NCBI GenBank assembly: GCA_030674155.1
Contig: CM060326.1
Location: 37,052,893-37,087,892 of the forward strand
Direction of reading: 5' to 3'
Source: Stramonita haemastoma
Lineage: Eukaryota; Mollusca; Gastropoda; Neogastropoda; Muricidae
Length of the DNA: 35,000 bases
The notes under the pieces are model-generated. The model had not been told where the DNA came from and made no database searches. It worked only from the letters and a program-made list of their open reading frames with translations. Position numbers and translations under genes: made by a program. Shown here in pieces: positions 20,864 to 30,097 of the stretch (the first letter of the stretch is position 1; the number at the start of each line of letters is the position of its first letter).

Positions 20864-20879
20864 CAGTGTTGATTCTAGG
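20864..20879 (+). repeat. Left terminal inverted repeat
   Basis: The 16 bases CAGTGTTGATTCTAGG are the exact reverse complement of 22930-22945. Confidence 0.8.
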
Positions 20880-21126
20880 GTGCGCCCTTGCGGGATTCCC
20901 GCATTTTTTTCAACTTTGCCGCAAAATAATGTGACCAGTGCGCCTTGACGGACGCAAAAAAACTGTGGTTAGCGCATATTTGAACAAACAGTGCGCCCCC
21001 GCAACTGCCGTTTGTATAGTTTCAAAATAGCGCTACATGCGTGGGTCATTACGTTGATACCCCAGGCACAGCAGGATGCACTGATTAGCGCCCTCAGTCA
21101 TCAAAATCGTCACACAGCGGCTGGTC

Positions 21127-21203
21127 TGACGTCATTTTCTGACTCGTTTACGTCATCACGTCATTTTTCAAAGGAGCCGCGAACTCCTGAAACAAGTGAC
21201 GTT
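21127..21203. promoter_or_regulatory. CRE-like site cluster
   Basis: A perfect palindromic CRE (TGACGTCA, 21127-21134), two further CGTCA half sites in TACGTCATCACGTCATT (about 21149-21165) and a GTGACGTTGTGAC (about 21196-21208) fall within 80 bases. CREB/ATF proteins bind such sites. Function here is inferred from motif density only. The sites lie inside the transposon candidate and upstream of or within its ORF. Confidence 0.35.
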
Positions 21204-21302
21204 GTGACAGAGATCGTTAGTGGAAGAAGCCGCGTCCCGGCAGGCTTCAAAGCTGATAGACCTAAGAGTTTTCAAGAAAGTTTTTCAGATCTGGCTAGAC
21301 AA

Positions 21303-21349
<47 letters not shown>
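21303..21349. repeat. (TAA)n microsatellite
   Basis: About 15 TAA units joined to the SINE family 2 tail, as the AGT array is at 3947. Confidence 0.97.
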
Positions 21350-21350
<1 letters not shown>

Positions 21351-21398
21351 GGAACTTATATAGCGCTATATCTTGCAAAAACAAATCAAAGTGCTTGC
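21349..21398 (-). mobile_element. SINE family 2 tail only
   Basis: ATATAGCGCTATATCTTGCAA and AACAAATCAAAG-GCTT are the reverse complement of 3897-3945. The triplet array again sits on the outer side of the tail. Confidence 0.75.
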
Positions 21399-21456
21399 AT
21401 TCAACCAATTCTTGCACATGCAGCCAACAACAATTAAAATTTTTTAACGATGTCAA

Positions 21457-21457
21457 T

Positions 21458-21521
<64 letters not shown>
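21457..21521. repeat. (CA)n microsatellite
   Basis: About 32 CA units. Confidence 0.98.
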
Positions 21522-21526
<5 letters not shown>

Positions 21527-21596
21527 AAACACACATAGAGTATAAACACTTTGCCCGTGCTTGGCAACAATGATGGCATAGGGTAGTAGACTATCG

Positions 21597-21732
21597 GCTG
21601 GAGACATCAAAAATGATTTTGACCCCCCCCCCCCCCCTCTCTCTCTCTCTCTCTCTGCATGGGAGGAAAAACAAGACTTTGATATTAGATTTCACCTCTT
21701 TTCTCATCTAGATCTAGATCTCTCTTTAACAG

Positions 21733-21820
<88 letters not shown>

Positions 21821-21930
21821 CCTCCTGGGGAGGGGGAGGGGCAAGACTTTGATATTGGCTTTCACCTCTCCTCATCTAGATCTCTCTAACTCTGAAAGTG
21901 GAAATACAAAATTGACTTTGACCCCCCCTC

Positions 21931-22004
<74 letters not shown>

Positions 22005-22143
22005 GCTTTATGGGACTGGAGGAAAAGATAAGGCTTAGATATTGGCTTTAACCCCTTTTCTCATCTAGATCTAAATCTAGTTCACCCTCCAACTCTGATT
22101 GGAAATACAAAATGGACTTTTGACATCCATTCCTCCCTCCCCA

Positions 22144-22226
<83 letters not shown>

Positions 22227-22370
22227 ATATGGTAAAAGGGGAAGGGGGGTGGGGGGTAAGACTGATTTTGGCTCTTGCCTCTTTTTTCATCTAGATCTAG
22301 CTCTCTCTCCAACTCAAAATGTGGAAATACAAATTTGACTTTGACTCTCTCTCTCCTTCCCTCCCTCCCC
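21597..22370 (+). repeat. Higher-order array: four units of conserved spacer plus (CT)n
   Basis: Each unit has a spacer reading (A)AGACTTTGATATTGGCTTTCACC, CTTTTCTCATCTAGATCTAGATCTCTC, AACTCTGAAAGTGGAAATACAAAATTGACTTTGAC, a poly(C)/CCTCC patch and then a CT tract. Spacer landmarks (GATATT or its variant) lie at about 21681, 21851, 22038 and 22264. Spacings of 170, 187 and 226 bp vary mainly through CT length. Each spacer holds a CTAGATCTAG-type palindrome. A fifth, degraded region continues to about 22680. This is a true tandem array of a composite unit, not a simple microsatellite. Confidence 0.85.
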
Positions 22371-22407
22371 CCTCTCTCTTTCTCCTCCCCCCCCCCCCCC
22401 CCCCCTC

Positions 22408-22454
<47 letters not shown>

Positions 22455-22636
22455 CTCACTCTCCCTCTCTCTCTCACTCTCTCTCCTCTCTGTATACAAA
22501 CAATGCATCTCCTCCTCTATCTATGTAGTATGTATCCCTCCACATCTGAATGTACCACAATCTTCCCCCCCCCTTCTCTCTCCCCCCTCCCCCCCTCCCT
22601 CCCCCCCCCCCCCCCCTCTCTCTCCTCTCTCTCTCC

Positions 22637-22679
<43 letters not shown>

Positions 22680-22680
22680 T
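22371..22680. repeat. Degenerate (CT)n/poly(C) zone
   Basis: C runs at 22387-22405 and about 22599-22616, CT tracts and CCTCC segments, with a unique piece at about 22500-22560. Homopurine on the minus strand. The long minus frames here (RERERE, GGGGG) are artefacts. Confidence 0.9.
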
Positions 22681-22868
22681 GTGTAAGAAAATCATTTTAC
22701 AGACCAGCTGCAATACATAAGGTGTATATTAAATCCCGTCTGCTGACATACCATCCTGTTTGTTTTGTTTTTCGTTCTTGAAAAATAGCAGAAATCAGAG
22801 TACTAACGGTATTATGAGCAAATACTACTTACTACTTGTCCCCTTTTTTATGAAGAGAAAAGGGGGGA

Positions 22869-22929
22869 GGGGGGCAAATGCCCCCCTTTTTTTCATTTCA
22901 GGGGGCCCTTGGGCCCCCTTTTTTGAAAT
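22869..22929. other. Two GC-rich hairpins near the right element end
   Basis: GGGGGGCA-AA-TGCCCCCC (22869-22886) and GGGGGCCC-TT-GGGCCCCC (22901-22918) are near-perfect palindromes. ATTTCA (22895-22900) also pairs with TGAAAT (22924-22929) around the second. They lie just inside the right terminal repeat and may act in transposition or stall replication. Confidence 0.7.
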
Positions 22930-22945
22930 CCTAGAATCAACACTG
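22930..22945 (-). repeat. Right terminal inverted repeat
   Basis: CCTAGAATCAACACTG is the exact reverse complement of 20864-20879. Confidence 0.8.
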
Positions 22946-22952
22946 TGTATGT

Positions 22953-22953
22953 A

Positions 22954-22993
<40 letters not shown>

Positions 22994-23100
22994 TGTATAA
23001 TGTATATATGTATGCATATATGTATATATATTATATACATATATATACATATATATACATATATATGTGTGTGTATGTGTGTGTGTTTATGTGTGTGCGT
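22953..23100. repeat. Compound (ACGC)n-(TA/CATA)n-(GT)n microsatellite
   Basis: About 10 ACGC units to 22993, then TATA/TACA mixtures and GT. Largely alternating purine-pyrimidine. Confidence 0.95.
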
Positions 23101-23127
23101 ACTTTATTGATATGTGTTGTAGTCTTC

Positions 23128-23166
23128 AGTCTAGCGCCAGTTTACATAGAGTGATATTAGACGAGG
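23128..23166 (+). repeat. Repeat S, copy 2
   Basis: CTTCAGTCTAGCG-C, TTACAT-GAGTGATATTAGAC aligns with 27346-27383. It follows a GT-rich tract. Confidence 0.6.
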
Positions 23167-23216
23167 AAAGTGGAAAGTGTAGTGGAAGTTTAAAAAAATG
23201 AGAAGGAGTCAATGGA

Positions 23217-23551
23217 GAAAAAATTAAGAGAAAGCATCAGTGTTGATTTTTGTGTGCATTAAAAATGTTTAATTTTTAAAGACAAAAATACTCCTAAACA
23301 GGAGCAAGATTTTAATCTGAACAAAGTGGTAACATGAAACAACAATAATGTAACTGTGATGGATATTGAAGTGTATTGTGCAATAAACATCTAGCAATGG
23401 TAAAGGTTGACTTTGAATTTTCAAATACAATTTCCAGAGACTGTTCAAAAAAAATTAAGATAAAATCAGTGTTGACATTTTTGTGCTTTAAAAAATGTTT
23501 AATAAGTAATAATAGAAACACTCTTCAAAAGGAGGAAGATTTTAACAAATC
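23217..23551 (+). repeat. About 103-bp duplication at 230-bp offset
   Basis: 23217-23320 and 23447-23551 share AAAAAATTAAGA, ATCAGTGTTGA, TTTTTGTG, TTAAAAAATGTTTAAT, ACTC-T-AAACAGGAG and AAGATTTTAA, with indels. Confidence 0.75.
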
Positions 23552-23679
23552 ATATTTGTGTCTAAGGTACAGGAATCTTGGGGCTGATACAAGGGGAAAA
23601 GGAATGAATGTCAAGGGATATGATTGCAAAGTCGGTAGGGGAGGGGGGTCTTAATTAAGGGGAAACTGGCAAATGAAAA

Positions 23680-23800
23680 AAAAAAGTAGGTTGGGTTAAT
23701 TGGTTCATTTTGCTATGGAAGATCGTCTGAGGTAGCGTCGGTTTATTGCTCCTTGTCTTTTTCATTTCCCTACTCCAGTTCATTGTTAAAACGAATATAC
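23680..23800 (+). repeat. Block J, copy 1 (most diverged)
   Basis: AAGTAGGTTGGGTTAATTGGTTCATTTTGC, then GCGTCGGTTTATTGCTCCTTGTC, aligns with 24640-24790 and 33390-33520. The TATA-like ATAAAAGAG of the other copies is replaced by an A run here. Confidence 0.65.
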
Positions 23801-23825
23801 CTTATTAATCTTTTATTTATTTATA

Positions 23826-23837
23826 TATATATATATA

Positions 23838-23868
<31 letters not shown>
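23826..23868. repeat. (TA)n-(GT)n microsatellite
   Basis: A short TA run grades into about 12 GT units. It sits after block J, as GT or CT arrays do in the other two J copies. Confidence 0.95.
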
Positions 23869-24465
23869 TTGTTTGTTTTACTCAATATTTGTACATAGTA
23901 TAATTGAAATATTCTTTGATAATTTACTGCAACAACTAATTGATCTATTTAAACAAAGAGCTTGATATGTATGTTTTTTAGTTCTCAGTTCTGACGTAAG
24001 AATATAAAAACTGTGTATCAGAAATAGTATACATATACCTTAAAATAAGGCTTTTATTTATGTCTTCTTATGGTGCCAATCAAAGAGTAATGAAAAACTT
24101 TAAATGAGTTCTCATGTTTAGAAATAGTATTTTTTTAATACTAATTATGTTCAAGAAAGTTTTTCTAGCTAAAGTTCAGATTTTGAACTAAACATCGGCT
24201 AAGTAATATTTTTCTTGAAGGGATTTGTTTTTTTAGTAAATAAAATCACTGCAGTTGCAATAAGAGTAGAAGCAAGAAAAGCAAAAGCGTGGAAATGACG
24301 TAGATCAAAATTGTTAGCCAGCTTTAAAAAGCACTGTGAGGTGATTAATTCCTTTGTTCTGAAGACATGGCCGGGGCTTCTGCGTATTCTTTTTACTGTG
24401 ACTGTTACAATCTTAAAGTAATCAAAGTTTACGGCTACTCCTATAGTTGGAATATTAAGTGGCTA
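23869..24465. other. AT-rich sequence, nothing recognised
   Basis: No significant ORF. Some similarity to the segment after block J copy 3 is possible but not convincing by eye. Confidence 0.35.
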
Positions 24466-24560
24466 GTTGTCATCTATTCCCACCGCCACACAGTGGCCTA
24501 CGCTTCCGAAAAGAGGAACAGACCAGGTTTTAACGTGTAGGGGAGGTCACTAGGCTAAAC
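24466..24560 (-). mobile_element. SINE family A with internal deletion, copy 4
   Basis: TGTCATCTATTCCCA-CGC, GGCCTACGCTTCCGAAAAG and CAGG-TTTTAACGTGT match the 3' half of the body. GTCACTAGGC, matching the box A region, follows at once. About 160 bases of body and box B are missing. Confidence 0.65.
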
Positions 24561-24619
24561 TGCAAAGATGAAGCAGTGAGGAACAGGAAGGGTGTAGGTG
24601 GAGAGTTGAGTGGCAAGAG

Positions 24620-24795
24620 TGGAAATGGGGGGAGGGGGTGTAGGTGATCAATAAAAGAGAAGTGGGTCAGGCTGATTGGTCCATTTAGCTGGGCAAGACT
24701 GTCTGGACCAGCATCTGTTCATTGCTTCTTGTCCTTTTGCGCATCTCCGCTTGTGTTCATTAATAGAATTGATATGGCTTATCAGTCAAAATGTG
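24620..24795 (+). repeat. Block J, copy 2, with promoter-like signals
   Basis: The exact 18-mer ATAAAAGAGAAGTGGGTC (24651-24668) is shared with 33401-33418, followed by GATTGGTCCATTTAGC and AAGACTGTCTG. ATAAAAGAG resembles a TATA box and ATTGG (24675) an inverted CCAAT box, but CCAAT lies downstream of TATA, an unusual order. A 213-bp CT tract follows. Confidence 0.8.
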
Positions 24796-24797
24796 TG

Positions 24798-25016
<219 letters not shown>

Positions 25017-25028
25017 CGTTTTCTCTCG

Positions 25029-25031
<3 letters not shown>

Positions 25032-25105
<74 letters not shown>

Positions 25106-25108
25106 TGT
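25032..25108. repeat. (GT)n-(GTGC)n microsatellite
   Basis: About 18 GT units grade into about 9 GTGC units. Confidence 0.97.
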
Positions 25109-25283
25109 AATGTGTTCATTGTTTTCAAACAACATTCTAGAAACTGTAACTTAAAAGTAGTTAGACGTCTATTTGAGAACAAGGTACCAGTCATGCTTGT
25201 GTAATGATTCCAATTGAAAGTAGTTTAAAAGGTCAAACTTAACTCCAATTGTTATGAATGAGCACATTGTGGCTATTCTTTTG

Positions 25284-25795
25284 CACAGGAAAGTTGTAAA
25301 AGTCAGAGGGGAAATATACTAACTATTCATATTCTGAGCAGTCTGGGTAGCTTAAAACTGTTGGACAAGCTATTGGAGGCTATTGTGGGGCTGCTGTCTG
25401 CTTGTTTGTCAGGGCCAGAATGCTGAAGTTGTTGTTTTTCTTTCTTACCAGAACTACGGCACATACTGAAACAGTCCACAAGAGGTCAAAGTTGTAAAAG
25501 TTTCTGCAGGTGGAAGATTCGATGGCCAGAATGATGGATTCATATCCTGACTGATGTATGTTTATGGTGTATCCAAACCATAGCGTTGGGCAAAATTGCT
25601 GTTTTTGTTTTGAATTTCTTGAACAGGCTGTAACTCTGCTTCCACAAAAGTTGTGAAGAAGCAGTTATAGAATAAAATACCAGAAGTGAAGACCTGCTTA
25701 GCGTTTTGCACACTCATTCAAAGCTCCTCTGATGTTCTGTTGAAAATAGGCCAGTCATAGCCGGTGAGATGGAAACCACATAGTACGCAGTACGC
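25284..25795 (+). repeat. Block K, copy 1
   Basis: Three segments recur in order at 33726-34345: TTGCA-AGGAAA-TTGT-AAAGT (25280s), CCAGAATGATGGATTYA...TGATTG/TGACTGA (25520s) and CATT-AA-GCTC-TC then AGCCAGTYATAGYC-GTGA (25715-25770). The copies are diverged, with indels. K follows J in both places. Confidence 0.65.
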
Positions 25796-26029
25796 ATCCA
25801 TGACCTCGCCAGCACAACGAGCAATGCAGCTGACGCAGTAGTGGCGAAAAGGATGGTGCGGTGAGAGATCTTTTTGAGAAAACCAAGCCGTTAGCACAGA
25901 CGTATAACAATATATTTGAAAATAAAACACACCGTGAAGCCCTAGCCTCACATACGCTCCTGGTCGTATATGAGGACAGAGTTGACACAGTTTGGCTGTG
26001 ATTTTATCCCCTGTAGCTATTTCAATCAT
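25718..26029 (-). other. Cys-rich ORF, unresolved
   Basis: A frame of 103 residues with nine Cys (CQLCPH, CVSCIARC, CVLCGF) and no low complexity. The part around 25740-25795 overlaps block K, but the frame is not kept in block K copy 2 because of indels and stops. I recognise no zinc-finger spacing or toxin framework. A chance ORF is likely. Confidence 0.15.
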
Positions 26030-26249
26030 TAAAATAATAATGGTTAGTACATAGGTTTAATTTATTTATTCTGTATGGGAAAGTATGCACACTTTCACTG
26101 TTGGCTCAAACGTACGTAAAGATACCCAGCACACGTCAAGATTTATATAAAGAAACATTGATTAAGTAGTTGACAGGACTGTTGCTAATGGATTTAAAGG
26201 CAAAATGATGAAATAAAAGAGAAAAATGCTCCCACAACCTTTTTGATTT

Positions 26250-26415
26250 TGGAGAGCGAGTTGTCACCGACCTCAGCTTCTCTAAGGAACAGCATTTTAA
26301 GGGCGGAGCCCATTTTCTGTCTCTCTCTGATTTTACTTCCTTGTCGCTACAAAGGGCAGGTACCCATTTACAGCTGGGTGTAGGGGGGAGGAGGGGAATG
26401 TATTGAAGCTCGGGT
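26250..26415 (-). mobile_element. SINE family 2 body, copy 2
   Basis: On the minus strand, GTAAATGGGTACCT, AGAGAGAGACAG, GGCTCCGCCCTTAAAATGCTG and TGAGGTCGGTGACAACTC correspond to 3745-3860. No tRNA-like head is recognisable. Confidence 0.65.
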
Positions 26416-26781
26416 GCACGAAGGTCACAGATCCAAGAACTAGTCACGGTATAAACTGCTTCATCTTAGCTCGGAAGATCTTGTGACTCTCGCCACGGAG
26501 CTATTCCGTATGTAAAATACATCATTTAATTGTCGTAGATAATCAGTAAGATTAGAACTTAAGTGTTACCAGTCAATCAATTACAAAATGTTTTCCCTTT
26601 GGAAAAAAGCATGTTATTGTATAACATGAGTGTGGCAAGTACTGGATTAAAGTATGCGTTGTTGTTTCAGTATCAACACAATAAATGTGAGAGGTAGTAA
26701 AGGAAGATTGCTAGCAAATGCTTGGTCAAAATAAAGTACATAAGCAGACTGTTTTCTAACTAAGGTACCAAAAAAGAGAAA
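26416..26781. other. AT-rich sequence, nothing recognised
   Basis: No significant ORF or repeat relative. Confidence 0.4.
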
Positions 26782-26850
26782 AAATAAAACAAAGAAAAAA
26801 AAACTAGCACTGCGGTAAATTTTCCTCATGGCATAGATTGTGGCTGTATG
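26782..26850 (+). repeat. Block R, copy 1
   Basis: ACAAAGA-AA-AAAACTAGC, TGC-GTAAA and CATGGCATAGA-TGT match 27275-27343. The R copies flank block P copy 3 as direct repeats. Confidence 0.7.
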
Positions 26851-26870
26851 CGTTTGCGTGCATGCCTAAA

Positions 26871-26901
26871 TGTGTGTGTGCGTGTGTGTTTGTGTGTGTG
26901 T

Positions 26902-26984
<83 letters not shown>
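26871..26984. repeat. (GT)n microsatellite
   Basis: Over 45 GT units, interrupted early by GCGT and GTAT. It precedes block P copy 3. Confidence 0.98.
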
Positions 26985-26985
<1 letters not shown>

Positions 26986-26989
26986 ATGG

Positions 26990-27255
26990 CGCAGAGAAAG
27001 ATGTGACAAAAGTTGAGGCATGAGAACATTTTATATTTCCGAACATACGTAACTTAAAAAAAATTCTGAACCTTTTTGCAGAGGGGTAGATGTGATCCCG
27101 TTGCCTGAATGCCTTCTCCTGCATCCAGCAGATCCTCTGCACAGCACAGAACAGTACCCAAAGAGCTGCTTGCAGCCGTGAGTTCCTCCTGTCTGTGTAT
27201 GCCTTGAATTCAGTATTCTGGTGGTAATCAGAAAAGTACTTGGTCCTGTACTGAA
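26990..27255 (+). repeat. Block P, copy 3
   Basis: Shares GAGGCATG, ACATTTTATATTT, CCTTTTTGCAG (27071-27081), TGTGATCCCGTTGCCTG, GCATCCAGCAGATCC and GCCGTGAGTTCC (27175 on). An in-frame TGA interrupts the plus reading that is open in copies 1 and 2. Confidence 0.75.
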
Positions 27256-27274
27256 CCTCCAAAAATATAGATGA

Positions 27275-27343
27275 AACAACATCAAACAAAGAGAAGAAAA
27301 CTAGCGTTGCTGTAAAGTACCCACATGGCATAGAGTGTATGTA
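27275..27343 (+). repeat. Block R, copy 2
   Basis: Direct repeat of 26782-26850, offset about 493 bp. Confidence 0.7.
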
Positions 27344-27345
27344 TC

Positions 27346-27383
27346 TTCAGTTTAACGTCTATTCACATTTAGTGATTTTAGAC
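27346..27383 (+). repeat. Repeat S, copy 3
   Basis: CTTCAGTTTAACGTCTATTC and AGTGATTTTAGAC match 23128-23166. Confidence 0.6.
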
Positions 27384-27965
27384 ACAAACAAACAAACAAA
27401 CAAATAAACAAAACAAAAAAACAAAAACAAAAAAACCTGACAAGAAAAGAGTTAACAATAAACTGAAAAATGTCATTTAACAGTGCTGAAATAAAGAGTG
27501 TGTCTGTACGCGTGTTTGTGCATGCATGAGTGTGTATATACGTATGTTTTTTTGTGTTGTGGGGGTTGTGCGGTATATGTGGGTGGGTGGGTATAAAATA
27601 GCAAGAATACATTAGCCTTTTTACATTAGCACCTCATACTAAAACACAGGTCGTAGCCCAGTGCTGTAGACAATGTGAATGACTATTCTATGGAGTTTTT
27701 TTTATTATGTTGATTTATCATATCATGGTACAATATTATGTGGTGAATTTTTCAGTAGAAATAATCTAAGAACGTATATTCCTTGCTAAAAAACTTTCTG
27801 CTCTTTTGAGAATTCTGGTTCGTGCTTTTTGTTTGCTCAGCGGGCTGAGTTTTTCTTTCTTCCTGTTTTATTGTTATCGCAAAAGTTTGCACCCTTTCAC
27901 TCGATACCATCTTTCAAAGGATGAACACGCACTTGCCCTCACAAACAACAGCGCTAGCCAAGTAA
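27384..27965. other. AT-rich sequence with CAAA-rich and GT-rich patches
   Basis: A-rich CAAA units at 27383-27436 and imperfect GT at 27497-27593. No gene. Confidence 0.5.
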
Positions 27966-28165
27966 AAAAGAAAGAGAGAGACAAGGAGACAGAACCAGCG
28001 AGAAAGAGGCAGGGATAAACAGTGAAAAACACAGACAAACACAGAGATAGACAGACAGACGGAAATGGAGGAAAACGGAAAGATGCGCAGAGAGAGAAAA
28101 GTGAAACAGACAGATAGACTAACGGACAGAGAAATAGGAACAGACGGACAGACGGGCTGGTAGAG
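27966..28165. repeat. Degenerate purine-rich (AGAC/GAGA)n zone
   Basis: About 200 bases of decayed AGAC, ACAG and GAGA units. Confidence 0.7.
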
Positions 28166-28294
28166 AGTCAGTCCACAGGTGCATTTTATATGCCAAAGCA
28201 ATCAGAGGACAGCCAAGAAAAACCAACGAGATGTCTTTTCATAGAGACACAGAACCAACAGAACGCCAGTACTGATTGTGCTACCTACCAAATG

Positions 28295-28399
28295 CTCTCT
28301 CTCTCCCTTCCTCGCCTACCCCCCGCCTTTCTCTCTCCCTCTTCCCCCCACCTCCCCTCTCTCTCTTTTCCCCCTCTGTCTGTCTGTCTGTCTGTCTGC

Positions 28400-28464
<65 letters not shown>

Positions 28465-28493
28465 CTCTCCTCTCTCTCTCTCTCTCTCCTCTC
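28295..28493. repeat. Compound (CT)n/(CTGT)n zone
   Basis: CT and CCTCC-rich part, six CTGT units at 28374-28398, then over 40 CT units with CCT breaks. Confidence 0.95.
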
Positions 28494-28625
28494 AAAAACT
28501 AAAGAGATTCACACTTACAACTTGTTTTTCAAGGCATCTATACCAACCCGACCTTTGGTTCTGTCAACAATCAGAACAGTTCAGTTGACATCTTGGATAC
28601 TTGTTCTGAATGCGGACAGTGGTAA

Positions 28626-28875
<250 letters not shown>

Positions 28876-28888
28876 AATAAATATATAT

Positions 28889-28916
28889 AAGAATAAATCA
28901 AATCAAAATCAAAATC
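28889..28916 (+). mobile_element. Solo (AATCA)n-type SINE tail
   Basis: AGAATAAATCAAATCAAAATC matches the tail at 7520-7544. A CT tract follows. Confidence 0.45.
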
Positions 28917-28925
28917 TCTCTCTCC

Positions 28926-28956
<31 letters not shown>

Positions 28957-28964
28957 CCACTCAA

Positions 28965-29051
<87 letters not shown>

Positions 29052-29133
29052 ATATATATATACATACATACATACATACATACATACATACATACATACA
29101 TACATACATACATACATACACACATATATACAT
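28917..29133. repeat. Compound (CT)n-(GC)(CA)n-(TA)n-(CATA)n microsatellite
   Basis: CT to 28956; GCGCGC then CA to 29003; TA to about 29061; about 15 CATA units to 29120. About 95 bases (28967-29061) are almost unbroken alternating purine-pyrimidine. Confidence 0.97.
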
Positions 29134-29381
29134 AATCAAACACACACACACGCAGCGCAAGCTTGCGTGCGTAAGGATAAGCTATGTAGAGTTCAACTTG
29201 TCCATAACTTATTGACCCATCTTCCAAACACACACCCTTAAAAATATATCAGCCCAGTGGAGTTTAGAAAGCATCCCTGTCGGTCAAGTCAAGACAAATG
29301 GTGTCTGCTTTTACACAGTTCAGTTTCAAAGAAGCCTCATTTTGCTGCTGATAGCATTGTTTCTGAAAAACTCAGCTTTGT

Positions 29382-29474
29382 GGGAACGGAAGAAAAAATT
29401 ACAAAACTGAATACACACTGGCATCGTATGTTAAAAAAGGTACATGAGTGCTTATTTATTATCCTCGAAATGAG
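29382..29474 (+). mobile_element. SINE family A, 3' end only, copy 5
   Basis: GGGAACGGAAGAAAAAATTACAAAACTG, ATACACAC-GG, ACATGAGTGCTTATTTATT and ATCCTCGAAAT match the last 90 bases of copy 3. Confidence 0.75.
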
Positions 29475-29831
29475 ATATCAAACAAAAGATAAAGAAAAAA
29501 CTATACCTCCTACCCCAATCCTCTCAGAGATACGGTAAACTTTGTTGTATAAACCATGTATAAAAACTTCCATGAAGTCGGAACACGGGTACCTTAATGG
29601 TGGGCAAAAACAGTCGCGTACCTAAAATCTTACGATATGTGTAGTTCTAGCGGTGGCATAAATACAAGTTTCAACTATAGAAACTCTGCTTCTTTTCTTA
29701 TTAAACGACTAAGCGCGCGACTAAACCATCCTGTGAAATAAGGGGTACTAGTAGTTGACCTCCCGTGACTTGACTGTTCCCCACATTTCTCTAGGAGTCC
29801 TTTTGGCGCTGCCCTAAATGTTTAACCGTTT
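29475..29831. other. Unique sequence, nothing recognised
   Basis: No ORF of note. Confidence 0.4.
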
Positions 29832-30020
29832 TTCATCTGACCACTCCGATTCACGCCTTTACCGGAAAAAAAGCTAGCAGAAAGACAGGAGATGATGGAG
29901 AGACATCCATTCCTGAATAAATGAGAGAGAGGAGTTCCAGGCATGTACACAACAGTGGTGTCTAGTGAGGTGCAAGATGCTCGAATCGGTAAGAATATTG
30001 CTGAAGACAAAGTCACCTCC
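29832..30020 (+). repeat. Block G, copy 2
   Basis: Same landmarks as 18590-18760, offset about 11.25 kb. Confidence 0.75.
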
Positions 30021-30032
30021 ACATTTCTGGTG

Positions 30033-30092
<60 letters not shown>
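30033..30092. repeat. (GA)n microsatellite
   Basis: About 30 GA units with one GGA break, directly right of block G copy 2 and absent from copy 1. Confidence 0.97.

Positions 30093-30097
<5 letters not shown>

Larger units (their letters stand above)
20991..21437 (+). pseudogene. ORF inside the CAGTG-bounded element, possible transposase remnant
   Basis: A frame of 148 codons. The first 104 residues are non-repetitive and rich in Ser, Arg and Pro. They end in DRPKSFQESFSDLARQ, after which a (TAA)n array and a SINE family 2 tail supply the rest (poly-Ile, then NGTYIALYLAKTNQ). FQESF loosely recalls the FQ-S-W segment near the N-terminus of some hAT/BED-type transposases. No zinc-binding or catalytic residues follow, so the assignment is weak. 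Confidence 0.25.
20864..22945. mobile_element. Candidate hAT-like DNA transposon or MITE with internal array
   Basis: The left end CAGTGTTGATTCTAGG (20864-20879) and the right end CCTAGAATCAACACTG (22930-22945) are exact 16-bp inverted repeats. Ends starting CAGTG are common in the hAT superfamily. Both flanks carry TGTATG, but this lies in an ATGT repeat, so a target duplication cannot be proven. The left interior has GC-rich palindromes, a CRE-like cluster and an ORF; the middle is a higher-order CT array; the right interior has two strong GC hairpins. No complete transposase is present, so the element is non-autonomous or decayed. The superfamily is an inference from the ends. Confidence 0.62.

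Noticed and set aside
21597..22370. Centromeric satellite
   Set aside because: Only four units inside a transposon candidate; no extended array is visible.
20856..22953. Perfect 8-bp target-site duplication for the CAGTG-bounded element
   Set aside because: Flanks read TATGTATG and TGTATGTA; only 6 bases match directly and the site is a microsatellite, so no duplication can be claimed.
25718..26029. Cys-rich minus ORF as zinc-finger or toxin-like protein
   Set aside because: Cys spacing fits no family I know and the frame is broken in the related block K copy 2.
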